Positions 1 through 5,796 of a DNA stretch of 10,893 nucleotides are shown in pieces. The notes beneath the pieces were generated by a model. The model was given only the letters and a program-made list of their open reading frames with translations. It was not told the origin of the DNA and ran no database searches. The DNA is from JBDUDR01 sp040002845 (lineage in GTDB: Bacteria; Actinomycetota; Actinomycetes; Propionibacteriales; Nocardioidaceae), in NCBI GenBank assembly GCA_040002845.1, contig JBDUDR010000099.1, forward strand, positions 1-10,893, given 5' to 3'. How positions within the stretch are numbered: the stretch's first letter is position 1; each line of letters starts with the position of its first letter. The position numbers were made by a program, and so were the translations under genes.

Positions 1-21
1 GCTCTTTATCGGACTGCTCTC

Positions 22-100
22 CCGTCGGGCACCGCTGGTGAGGTCGTGGCCCAAGAGGGGATTGCCCGGCTCAAAGTAGCTTTGCCCGCCCTCGCCGACA
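22..100 (+). ncRNA. Candidate IS110 bridge RNA region
   Basis: The non-coding leader of the transposase gene contains two perfect short hairpins: CACC-GCT-GGTG at 30-40 and CAAAG-TAG-CTTTG at 72-84. They are separated by a G/C-rich stretch that could form internal loops. In the IS110 subgroup, a structured bridge RNA made from the DNA between the left end and the transposase start carries the target- and donor-recognition loops. Position and hairpins fit that model. The RNA boundaries and loop identities are not shown by this sequence alone. Confidence 0.35.
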
Positions 101-116
101 GGTGTCGCTCGAGGGT

Positions 117-123
117 GAGGAGG
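117..123 (+). promoter_or_regulatory. Ribosome binding site of the IS110 transposase
   Basis: GAGGAGG lies seven bases before the ATG at 131. It is a near-perfect anti-Shine-Dalgarno match and supports that start. Confidence 0.7.
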
Positions 124-130
124 CAGCAGC

Positions 131-1468
131 ATGAGTGATGTGATCGTGGGGGTGGATCCCCACAAGAAGTCGGTGACCATCGAGGCCATCGACGAGCAGG
201 GAAAGAAGGTGGCCACGGGCAGGTTCGGCACCGAGACCCGGGACTACAAGACGATGCTCGATTACGTTCGCCGGCAGTGGCCGCAGCACCGGTGGGCCAT
301 CGAGGGCGCCCATGGTGTGGGCCGCCCGTTGGCGCAGCGGCTGCTGGCTGACGGGGAGAGGGTGGTCGACGTGCCGGTCAAGCTGGCGGCGCGGGTGCGG
401 GTCTTCGACACGGGTAACGCCCGCAAGACCGACGCCACCGACGCGCATGCGATCGCGGCGGCAGCACTGCGTACCCCGAAGCTGCGGGTGCTCGCCTTTG
501 ACGAGGAACTGGTGGCGCTGCGGCTGCTGGTCGACCGCCGCGACGAGCTGTCACAACGGCGGGTGCAGACGGTGAACCGGCTGCATCGGCTGCTCACCGA
601 GCTCATTGCTGGTGGCGCCGGGAAGGACCTCAGCGCGACCAAGGCCAAGCGGCTGCTGGCCACGGTCAAGCCCAGATCCCTGGTGGGTAGAACGACCCGG
701 CGGATGGCGGTCGAGGAGCTGGCCGACCTGGTGCCCACCGACGCCAAGCTCAAGACCCTGACCAAGGAGCTCGCCGCCGCGGTCAAGAGACGGGGGTCAC
801 ACCTGATGGACCTGCACGGGATCGGTCCCGCCGGCGCCGCCCGCATCCTGGCCGACGTCGGGGATGTCGCCCGGTTCCCCGACCGCAACCACTTCGCGTC
901 CTGGACCGGCACCGCGCCCCTGGACGCCTCCTGCGGCGAGCAGATCCGGCACCGGCTGTCGCGGGCCGGGAACCGGCGGCTCAACCACGTACTGCACATG
1001 GCCGCCATCGCCCAGATCCGCCTCGACAGCGAAGGCCGGACCTACTACCTCCGCAAGATCGACGAGGCCAAGACCCGCAAAGAGGCCCGACGCTGCTTGA
1101 AGCGGCGACTCTCCGACATGGTCTACCGCCAGCTCATCGCCGACGCCAAGCGGATTGCCCAGGCCGCTGCCCTGGCGGCAGCCGAAGACGCAGAGGCGGG
1201 TCCGGGAGGGCACTCGGGGGCGTCACTCACATCCAGCGCGGCCGACCTGTCCACCCCGGTCATCGGCTCTTCGGATCAGCCACAACCCGAACCCGCAGCA
1301 CCGACGCTACCCGCCCGACGGCGACCCCGAACACCCCCCGCGGCCTCGGCTCCCCAGCCCCCGCGTCGGCGCGTCGGAGCCGTCAAGATGGAGCGCCCCA
1401 CCGGACGAACGACCTTGACGGCGACAAGCACCGGCGCACACTCAACGGAGCCGAGACCGCGTTCTTGA
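131..1468 (+). CDS. IS110-family DEDD transposase (bridge-RNA type recombinase)
   Basis: This is a 445-residue recombinase that moves its own element. The N-terminal RuvC-like DEDD domain (about residues 4-160) shows the acidic set D9 (GVDPHK), E58 (AIEGAHG), D101 and D104 (KTDATDAHA). A middle helical part leads to the C-terminal Transposase_20 domain (about 222-335). That domain starts with DLHGIGPAGA and contains ASCGE, where S267 is the likely nucleophilic serine, followed by RLSRAGNRRLN. The reading frame is uninterrupted, so the gene looks functional. It is longer than the roughly 330-400 residues common in the family because of a Pro/Arg/Ala-rich tail from about residue 355. The tail has no visible domain. 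In related enzymes the DEDD and Ser sites act together, guided by a bridge RNA. The family call is firm; the element name is unknown to me. Confidence 0.95.
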   Translation: MSDVIVGVDPHKKSVTIEAIDEQGKKVATGRFGTETRDYKTMLDYVRRQWPQHRWAIEGAHGVGRPLAQRLLADGERVVDVPVKLAARVRVFDTGNARKTDATDAHAIAAAALRTPKLRVLAFDEELVALRLLVDRRDELSQRRVQTVNRLHRLLTELIAGGAGKDLSATKAKRLLATVKPRSLVGRTTRRMAVEELADLVPTDAKLKTLTKELAAAVKRRGSHLMDLHGIGPAGAARILADVGDVARFPDRNHFASWTGTAPLDASCGEQIRHRLSRAGNRRLNHVLHMAAIAQIRLDSEGRTYYLRKIDEAKTRKEARRCLKRRLSDMVYRQLIADAKRIAQAAALAAAEDAEAGPGGHSGASLTSSAADLSTPVIGSSDQPQPEPAAPTLPARRRPRTPPAASAPQPPRRRVGAVKMERPTGRTTLTATSTGAHSTEPRPRS

Positions 1469-1700
1469 CACAGAGGGGAACCGGTATGACGTTGGGCGCA
1501 CCATCCACAGTCCGATGTGCGAAGGACTCGGATCGCGGCATCCGGTAGACGAGGCGGATGCTCCAAGCTGTGGGGCCGGAGAATGACGGACGGACGTCGG
1601 GCCCTTCGGACGGTCCTTAATCGCGCAGCGACCATTGCCCAGCCCCTGGTTAGCCAGCGTTCATTCAGTGGACGTGGCTGACAAGATTGCCAGCGTGACG
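1469..1700. other. Non-coding stretch: probable right end of the IS110 element and flank
   Basis: No convincing gene is seen here. The stretch is less codon-like than its surroundings. It should contain the right end of the insertion sequence and the junction to the old chromosome. Short repeated CGGAC words occur at about 1585-1613, but I find no solid terminator hairpin and no terminal repeat matching the left side. Confidence 0.5.
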
Positions 1701-1930
1701 ATGCCCAAGATCATGACCCCTATGACGGCCATCGTGCAGGCAGATCGTGAGACCGAGTTTCTCTCTGGCTATCGCGGAATGAATGCCTCGGAGGTCAAGC
1801 CCGAAGCACTTCTGCGCTCAGAGCTTCTTCGCGGTCAGGACGGTCGCTGGTATTCCAGACGCTGTGGCGCGATCGCGACGCCATGATGGCTGCCCGCCGC
1901 CCGGGGATGCAGCCTCCAGCGGTTCAGCAT
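1701..1930 (+). pseudogene. Remnant of a small ABM-type monooxygenase-like protein, frameshifted
   Basis: From the ATG at 1701 the frame reads a start that looks like an antibiotic-biosynthesis-monooxygenase-type alpha+beta fold: a strand (KIMTPMTAIV), a helix (ADRETEFLSGYRGM), then SELLRGQDGRWY. At about 1854 the sense moves to the next frame (FQTLWRDRDAMMAARR), as if one base were lost between the WY codons and the next residue. The resemblance then stops near PPAV (about 1926), where the sulfotransferase remnant begins. The expected last 20-30 residues are missing. The family assignment rests on pattern recognition of the RGQDGRWY...QTLWRDRDA segment, not on a search. A different small protein of the same fold is possible. 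It is non-functional as it stands. Confidence 0.5.
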
Positions 1931-2244
1931 CGGCACCCGTGGCGCGACTACTTCGCCCGGTCCGGCGCGAAACCGCTGGAGATCCGCTACGAGGACCTCG
2001 CCGCGGACCACCCGGGAACCGTGCACCGGGTGCTCGCGTTCCTTGGTTTGTCGCAGCCCCCTGACCCCCGCGCGCGCCCACGCTCAGGCCTCAGTCGGAC
2101 GACTCCACCGAACGGATCCTGGAGGCGTACCTGGAGGCGCGCGACCGCCCGGCGCCGTTGCCCCCGGACCTAGTGTGGAACCGGGCGCCGCGGGAGTTCC
2201 GGCATAGGTCGTCATCAGACGGCCACAACCTCGAGAGGACATGA
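1931..2244 (+). pseudogene. C-terminal remnant of an Stf0-type sulfotransferase, frameshifted
   Basis: The frame read from about 1931 gives WRDYFARSGAKPLEIRYEDL followed by AADHPGTVHRVLAFLGL. This is the C-terminal signature of Stf0 (LPS/trehalose-type) sulfotransferases, where the IRYEDL...PGTV..VLAFLG block ends the fold. Between about 2065 and 2080, in a C- and CG-rich slippery stretch, the sense shifts frame and continues as LRPQSDDSTERILEAYLEAR to a stop at 2242-2244. That matches the usual Q-D/S-x-TE tail of this family. The N-terminal half with the PAPS-binding P-loop is absent. The fragment is fused to the ABM-like remnant without an intervening start, which indicates a deletion junction. 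It cannot be an active enzyme. Confidence 0.65.
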
Positions 2245-2313
2245 GACGGCCTTGGGCTCAGCTCGTACCTCCAGCTTCCCCCGAGGCCGACAACCACGAC
2301 GCCGACGAACAGG

Positions 2314-3279
2314 TCAGGGGCGTGGACTCTCACCCGCCGCCAGCAGCCGCTGCCCGAGGACGCGCGCGGCCTCCTGAAGCTCGGGGCACCTCACGATCCG
2401 GTACGACGCCGGGATCGCCGCGAGCTGCTCGGCGTACCACACCGGGTTACTGGTGCTGCCGACCAGGCGGGTGGTCTCGGCATCGAGCGGCTCGAGCAGT
2501 CCGATGGCGCGGGGGAGGCAACGCGCCACGGTTTCGACGGGCGCGTCGATGGTGATCTCGACGTCGTACTCCCATCCCACGGCGAGATGCTCCTCGAGCA
2601 TGGCGACCGGGTCGAGGTCGGCCGGTGGGCTGAAGGTGTCGTCGAGCACCTCCACTCCGCGGACCCGGTCGATCCGGTATGCCCGCCGGGCGTCCGTGGT
2701 GTGGGACCGACACAGCAGGTACCACCGGCCGTGGCGTACGACGACCGCCCACGGGTCGACTTCGTTGAGCCACTCCGACCCGGCCTCGGAGCGGTAGCCG
2801 AGCCGCACCCGTCGGTGGTTCGAGCAGGCCTGCACGAGGGCGGTCGTAGTCCCGGGGTCGGGCCGGGCGGCGGCGCGGTCTGGGGCCGGCTCCGTGGTCC
2901 GACGGACCGCGTCGGCCTGGGCGGCCACCGGCTGCGGGAGTGCTCGCACGATCTTGCCGAGCGCGCTGCCGACCGGGTCGGTGGGATCGCTCGCATCGTG
3001 GTGGCCGTCGAGCACGGCCATGACCAGGCCGAGGGCCTCGGCGGCGCTGAACATCAGGGGCGGAAGCCGGAGGCCGCCGCCGACGCGGTAGCCGCCGTAG
3101 GGCCCACGGACGGACTCGATCGGGATGCCGGCCTCGCGGAGGATGCCGACGTACCGCCGGGCGGCCCGCTCCGAGACGCCGAGCTTGTCGGCGAGCCGGT
3201 CCGCGGTGATGCCCGGGCTGCCCTGGACCAGTTCGAGGGCCAGCAGCGCCCGTGCCGTGGGGCTCGCGTCGGGCTTCAC
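2314..3279 (-). CDS. WYL-domain transcriptional regulator with N-terminal winged helix-turn-helix
   Basis: This 321-residue DNA-binding regulator is of the YafY/PafC-like class. Residues 7-68 form an HTH_11 winged helix (ITADRLADKLGVSERAARRYVGILREAGIPI, with wing GPYGGYRV). A linker rich in Ala/Pro/Asp follows. The WYL domain is at about 145-215 (YRSEAGSEWLNEVDPWAVVV, then GRWYLLCR), with RAYRIDRVRGVEVLD after it. A WCX-type C-terminal part covers about 240-318. WYL domains are thought to sense nucleic acids or small ligands. The start is GTG at 3279. It is divergent from the DinB gene, with 56 bases between them, so it probably controls that gene and itself. WYL regulators beside DinB-type genes are common in actinobacteria. 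The ligand is unknown. Confidence 0.9.
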   Translation of the reverse strand: MKPDASPTARALLALELVQGSPGITADRLADKLGVSERAARRYVGILREAGIPIESVRGPYGGYRVGGGLRLPPLMFSAAEALGLVMAVLDGHHDASDPTDPVGSALGKIVRALPQPVAAQADAVRRTTEPAPDRAAARPDPGTTTALVQACSNHRRVRLGYRSEAGSEWLNEVDPWAVVVRHGRWYLLCRSHTTDARRAYRIDRVRGVEVLDDTFSPPADLDPVAMLEEHLAVGWEYDVEITIDAPVETVARCLPRAIGLLEPLDAETTRLVGSTSNPVWYAEQLAAIPASYRIVRCPELQEAARVLGQRLLAAGESPRP

Positions 3280-3335
3280 AGCATCCCAACCAATCCGGAA
3301 GCAGAACGTCCGGAATGGAGCCTAGCGTGCGGAGC
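3280..3335. promoter_or_regulatory. Divergent promoter/operator region between WYL regulator and DinB gene
   Basis: Two copies of TCCGGAA occur in the same orientation at 3294-3300 and 3309-3315. They start 15 bases apart, and each contains the palindrome TCCGGA. They lie in the only intergenic space between the regulator and its likely target, so they are reasonable operator candidates. No clean -35/-10 pair stands out on either strand. The second copy overlaps an alternative in-frame ATG at 3315 for the DinB gene. Confidence 0.35.
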
Positions 3336-3899
3336 ATGACCGAGGACACCGTTCTGGACACCACGATTCACGAACCACCGATGACGGGCAGCGAGGTCGA
3401 CATGCTGCTCTTCGCGCTGGACCGCTCCCGCGCGCAGTTCGCCTGGAAGTGCGGCGGCCTGGACGCGGCCGGGCTCAGCAAGCCGCACCCGCCCACGGCC
3501 ATGACCCTGGGCGGGCTGCTTAAACACATGGCTGGCGTCGAGGACCGGACCACGGCGGGGACGCTCACGGGTCAGCCGATCGGGGCGCCCTGGGACGCGG
3601 TCGACTTCGACGCTGATCCCGAGTGGGAGTGGCGTACGGCGGCCGACAACTCACCCGGGGAGCTCTACGGTCTCTGGCGCGGCGCTGTGGAGCGGTCGCG
3701 CGCCGCGGTCGCCACGGTGCTCGCCGCTGGAGGGCTCGACCAGCCGGCCAAGTTCACCACCCGCTCCGGCGAGTCGCCCAACCTCCGGCGGATGCTGGTC
3801 GATCTGCACGACGAGTACGCGCGCCACGTCGGCCACGCGGACCTCCTCCGTGAGGCCGTCGACGGTCTGGTGGGAGAGGATCCGCCGCAGCCAAGATGA
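3336..3899 (+). CDS. DinB/DUF664 family protein (mycothiol-dependent-type four-helix fold)
   Basis: This 187-residue protein is of the DinB/YfiT metalloenzyme superfamily, DUF664 branch. Recognisable parts are the early helix (EVDMLLFALDRSRAQFAWK), TLGGLLKHMAGVEDR with H64, and DLHDEYARHVGHADLLREAVDG with H158, H164 and H167 near the end. H64, H164 and H167 are the likely metal-binding histidines. Family members are metal-dependent thiol-transfer or hydrolase-like enzymes that often use mycothiol in actinobacteria; the substrate here is unknown. I chose the ATG at 3336. An in-frame ATG at 3315 would add seven residues, and a GGAG sits just before 3336 but too close to be ideal. The stop overlaps a downstream ATG (ATGA, 3896-3899). 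The gene is divergent from the WYL regulator. Confidence 0.85.
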   Translation: MTEDTVLDTTIHEPPMTGSEVDMLLFALDRSRAQFAWKCGGLDAAGLSKPHPPTAMTLGGLLKHMAGVEDRTTAGTLTGQPIGAPWDAVDFDADPEWEWRTAADNSPGELYGLWRGAVERSRAAVATVLAAGGLDQPAKFTTRSGESPNLRRMLVDLHDEYARHVGHADLLREAVDGLVGEDPPQPR

Positions 3900-3934
3900 C
3901 CGACGTGGAGACTGACAGCAGATGGCGGTTCTGA
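3896..3934 (+). other. 12-codon mini-ORF, probable duplicated start of the downstream GNAT gene
   Basis: An ATG overlapping the DinB stop (ATGA) opens a frame reading MTDVETDSRWRF and then a stop, one base before the ATG of the next gene. The first six residues match the start of the GNAT gene at 4631 (MTDVETTGPF). The DNA ATGACCGAYGTGGAGAC is shared with one mismatch, and the shared pattern continues with GACAG and then GGC.GTTC after small gaps. It is likely a leftover from a duplication or insertion event. It may still help couple translation into the next gene. Confidence 0.5.
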
Positions 3935-3935
3935 C

Positions 3936-4634
3936 ATGACTGAGGTAATGAAGAGCGTGACCGAGCGGACTACACCGCGACAGTTCCACGAGACTGACGG
4001 CGTCCAGGACTGGCGATTCGTGGCCGGAGGAGCGTGCACGTACTTCCGCACGGGGTCGTTCGTGGCCGGCGCCCGGCTCGTGCACGCGATCAGCGAGTTG
4101 GCCGACCTCGACGACCACCACCCCGACGTCGACCTGCGGTATGAGGGTGTGACCGTGCGTCTGCTCACGCTCACGCACGACTACTGCGGGGTGAGCCAAC
4201 GCGACGTTGAGCTCGCCCGTCTGATCTCGGCGGCGTCGCGTGAGCTTGGCCTGCCGGCCGACCCATCTGCCGTGCAGACCGTCCAAATCTCGATCGACGC
4301 GCTCGTCCGACCCGACGTGACGCCGTTCTGGCGCGCACTGCTCGGGTACGTCGAGCGAGACGGTCCCGAGGATCTGATGGACCCACACGGAAGCGCGCCG
4401 GCGTTCTACTTCGCGCAGATGGATGCGCCGCGCCCGCAGCGCAATCGGATCCACGTCGATGTCTACGTGCCGTGCGACCAGGCTGAGACGCGGATCGCGG
4501 CGGCGACCGCCGCCGGCGGCCACCTCGTAACCGACGAGTACGCGCCGGAGTGGTGGGTGCTCGCCGACGCCGAGGGAAACGAGGCTTGCGTCGCCACCTT
4601 TGGCTGGATCGGACCCGAGCCCCGCAGACCATGA
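3936..4634 (+). CDS. Fusion of pterin-4a-carbinolamine dehydratase-like and VOC (glyoxalase-like) domains
   Basis: This is a 232-residue two-domain protein. Residues 14-107 match the PCD/DCoH fold: a long helix before the signature DLDDHHPDVDLRYEGVTVRL with HHPD at 61-64, then LTH with H81. Histidines of this kind form the active site that dehydrates 4a-hydroxy-tetrahydrobiopterin. Residues about 112-226 look like a VOC domain (DVTPFWRALLGY, RNRIHVDVYVP, ADAEGNEACVATFGW), related to glyoxalase/bleomycin-resistance proteins. Such PCD-VOC fusions occur in actinobacteria, but their substrate is not established to my knowledge. The ATG at 3936 follows a GGCGG; an in-frame ATG at 3948 is an alternative. 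The gene ends in an ATGA overlap with the GNAT remnant and lies 36 bases after the DinB gene. Confidence 0.85.
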   Translation: MTEVMKSVTERTTPRQFHETDGVQDWRFVAGGACTYFRTGSFVAGARLVHAISELADLDDHHPDVDLRYEGVTVRLLTLTHDYCGVSQRDVELARLISAASRELGLPADPSAVQTVQISIDALVRPDVTPFWRALLGYVERDGPEDLMDPHGSAPAFYFAQMDAPRPQRNRIHVDVYVPCDQAETRIAAATAAGGHLVTDEYAPEWWVLADAEGNEACVATFGWIGPEPRRP

Positions 4635-4973
4635 CCGATGTGGAGACGACAGGGCCGTTCACCGATGAGCAGGTGCGCATCGTCCCGGCCAACGAGGCGC
4701 CGTGGGACGACCTCGCCGCGATCTTCGGCACCACCGATGCAGGCCAATGCCAGTGCCAGCGGTTCAAGGTCCTCGGCTGGATCTGGCGCGACTCCACGCA
4801 CGAGGAGCGGATCGCGATGCTCCGCGCCCAGACGGCCTGCGGCAACGCCGACGCCACAGCCACCAGCGGGCTGGTGGCCTACATCGACGACGACCCCGGC
4901 GGGCTGGGCTCTGGTTGGTGTCGGCGAGGACGTGGAGGTAGCGCTGGCTTGCCCTCTTCGTCCTAAGCAGTAG
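4631..4973 (+). pseudogene. Truncated and frameshifted GNAT-type acetyltransferase
   Basis: The ATG at 4631 overlaps the previous stop (ATGA). The product starts like a small actinobacterial GNAT N-acetyltransferase: VRIVPANEAPWDDLAAIFG, then QCQCQRFKVLGWIW, a charged helix, and SGLVAYIDDDPGG. In intact relatives this last strand continues as PVGW.AV and leads to the acetyl-CoA-binding R/Q-x-x-G-x-G/A motif. Here the original frame runs on as junk to a stop at 4964-4966. A neighbouring frame restores a short GWALVGVG and stops at 4971-4973. So there is an indel near 4895-4905, and the C-terminal half with the cofactor site is missing. It is almost certainly inactive. Residual expression of a 111-residue fragment is possible. 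Confidence 0.7.
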
Positions 4974-5130
4974 CGTGCCGCATGGGGACACGCTTCCGCA
5001 GCCACGTGTAAGCGGTCGCGCGGTCTACAGAGCGACTTCGCGGTCTCAGGCAGGGAACGAAGCGCACGGATCAGGCGGAGCCGTCCGAATTTGCAGACCG
5101 ATGAGTCTCGTCGTAGGCACCGTCTATAGG

Positions 5131-5147
5131 GGCGTCAGACAGACGCC
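5131..5147. promoter_or_regulatory. Inverted repeat upstream of the DHFR-like gene (possible operator)
   Basis: GGCGTC-AGACA-GACGCC is a perfect 6-bp dyad with a 5-base centre, ending 21 bases before the ATG at 5169. It could be an operator half-site pair or a small leader hairpin. A TATAGG at 5125-5130 just before it may serve as a -10 box, but I see no matching -35. No run of T follows, so it is not a terminator. Confidence 0.35.
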
Positions 5148-5156
5148 ACTAGGCAT

Positions 5157-5163
5157 AGGAGGA
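5157..5163 (+). promoter_or_regulatory. Ribosome binding site of the DHFR-like gene
   Basis: AGGAGGA lies five bases before the ATG at 5169. It is the strongest Shine-Dalgarno on the plus strand after that of the transposase, and it fixes the start. Confidence 0.8.
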
Positions 5164-5168
5164 CCGCG

Positions 5169-5756
5169 ATGAGGAAGCTGATCTACTCGATGGGAGTGTC
5201 GCTGGACGGCTTCATCGCTGGGCCTGACGGCGAGATCGCCGTGCCAGCGCCAGACGAGGAGCTCCACCGCTTCCACAACCAGCAGACGCGTCAACTGGGG
5301 GCGCACCTGTGCGGACGGCGCCTTTACGAGGTGATGTCCTACTGGGACACGGCCGCCGAGGAGAATCCCTCGGCGGCCGAGTACGAGCTCGAGTTCGCTC
5401 GCATCTGGAAGGACACGCCGAAGATCGTGTACTCGAAGACCCTCGAGAGGGTCGGGGGCAATGCCAGGCTGGTCAGGGACACCGTTGCTGAAGAGGTCGC
5501 CGGGCTGAAGCAGCAGGCCGGAGGGGACCTGGCCGTCGGCGGCGCTGGTCTGGCCTCCACGTTCATGAAGCTCGGCCTGATCGACGAGTACCGGCTCTTC
5601 GTCCATCCGGTCGTCGTCGGCGGCGGCACCGCTTACTTTCCACCGTTAGACACAAGGATCAGCCTGCAGCTCATCGAAACGCGAACGTTTGGCTCCGGGG
5701 CCGTCTACGTTCGCTACGAGCGGGTGGCCGACGGTGGTTTAGGGCAGGAACTGTGA
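5169..5756 (+). CDS. Dihydrofolate reductase family protein (RibD C-terminal/YwjB-like)
   Basis: This 195-residue NAD(P)H-dependent reductase-fold protein begins with RKLIYSMGVSLDGFIAGPDG, where SLDG (11-14) is the family hallmark. Next come GRRLYEVMSYW (49-59), PKIVYSKTLE, the cofactor-loop segment GGDLAVGGAGLASTF (118-132), and the closing HPVVVGGGTAYFPPL (146-160). The length is normal for the stand-alone RibD-C/YwjB-YyaP group. Relatives reduce pterin- or flavin-precursor-like substrates, but most are uncharacterised, so no substrate is claimed. It has its own strong ribosome binding site and a 195-base gap upstream, so it is probably a separate unit from the DinB run. Its stop faces the end of the carnitine operon, 40 bases away. 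Confidence 0.9.
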   Translation: MRKLIYSMGVSLDGFIAGPDGEIAVPAPDEELHRFHNQQTRQLGAHLCGRRLYEVMSYWDTAAEENPSAAEYELEFARIWKDTPKIVYSKTLERVGGNARLVRDTVAEEVAGLKQQAGGDLAVGGAGLASTFMKLGLIDEYRLFVHPVVVGGGTAYFPPLDTRISLQLIETRTFGSGAVYVRYERVADGGLGQEL

Positions 5757-5796
5757 GGCTCGCGCGCACCAGCCAGCGGCCGACGATGCCTGGGTG

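Larger units (their letters stand above)
1..1468 (+). mobile_element. IS110-family insertion sequence (outer ends not determined)
   Basis: The element is recognised from its intact DEDD transposase gene and the non-coding leader before it. IS110 elements usually lack clear terminal inverted repeats and often make no target duplication, so I cannot fix the ends from one copy. The left end lies somewhere in 1-60 or before the window. The right end lies between the transposase stop (1468) and the start of the next recognisable remnant (about 1701). The decayed genes to its right suggest a rearranged insertion region. Comparing other copies of the element would define the ends. Confidence 0.7.

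Noticed and set aside
262..1213. Long open frames on the minus strand inside the transposase gene.
   Set aside because: They are mirror frames of a high-GC gene, rich in Arg/Ser/Ala with no recognisable domain.
1635..1886. Open frame from TTG at 1635 read as a complete 83-residue protein.
   Set aside because: Only residues from about 1701 to 1853 look protein-like. The end is out-of-frame translation of the ABM-like remnant, and there is no ribosome binding site at 1635.
2447..3364. Several long open frames in both directions across the WYL regulator gene.
   Set aside because: They are compositional shadows. The WYL frame has clear HTH and WYL domains while the others are Arg/Pro/Gly-rich.
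4973..4993. GCGTG...CACGC inverted repeat after the GNAT remnant as a terminator.
   Set aside because: The stem is five pairs with an 11-base loop and no T-run, so it is too weak to call.
5757..5796. Bidirectional terminator expected between the convergent DHFR-like and CaiD-like genes.
   Set aside because: The 40 bases are GC-rich but show no stable hairpin with a T-run on either strand.
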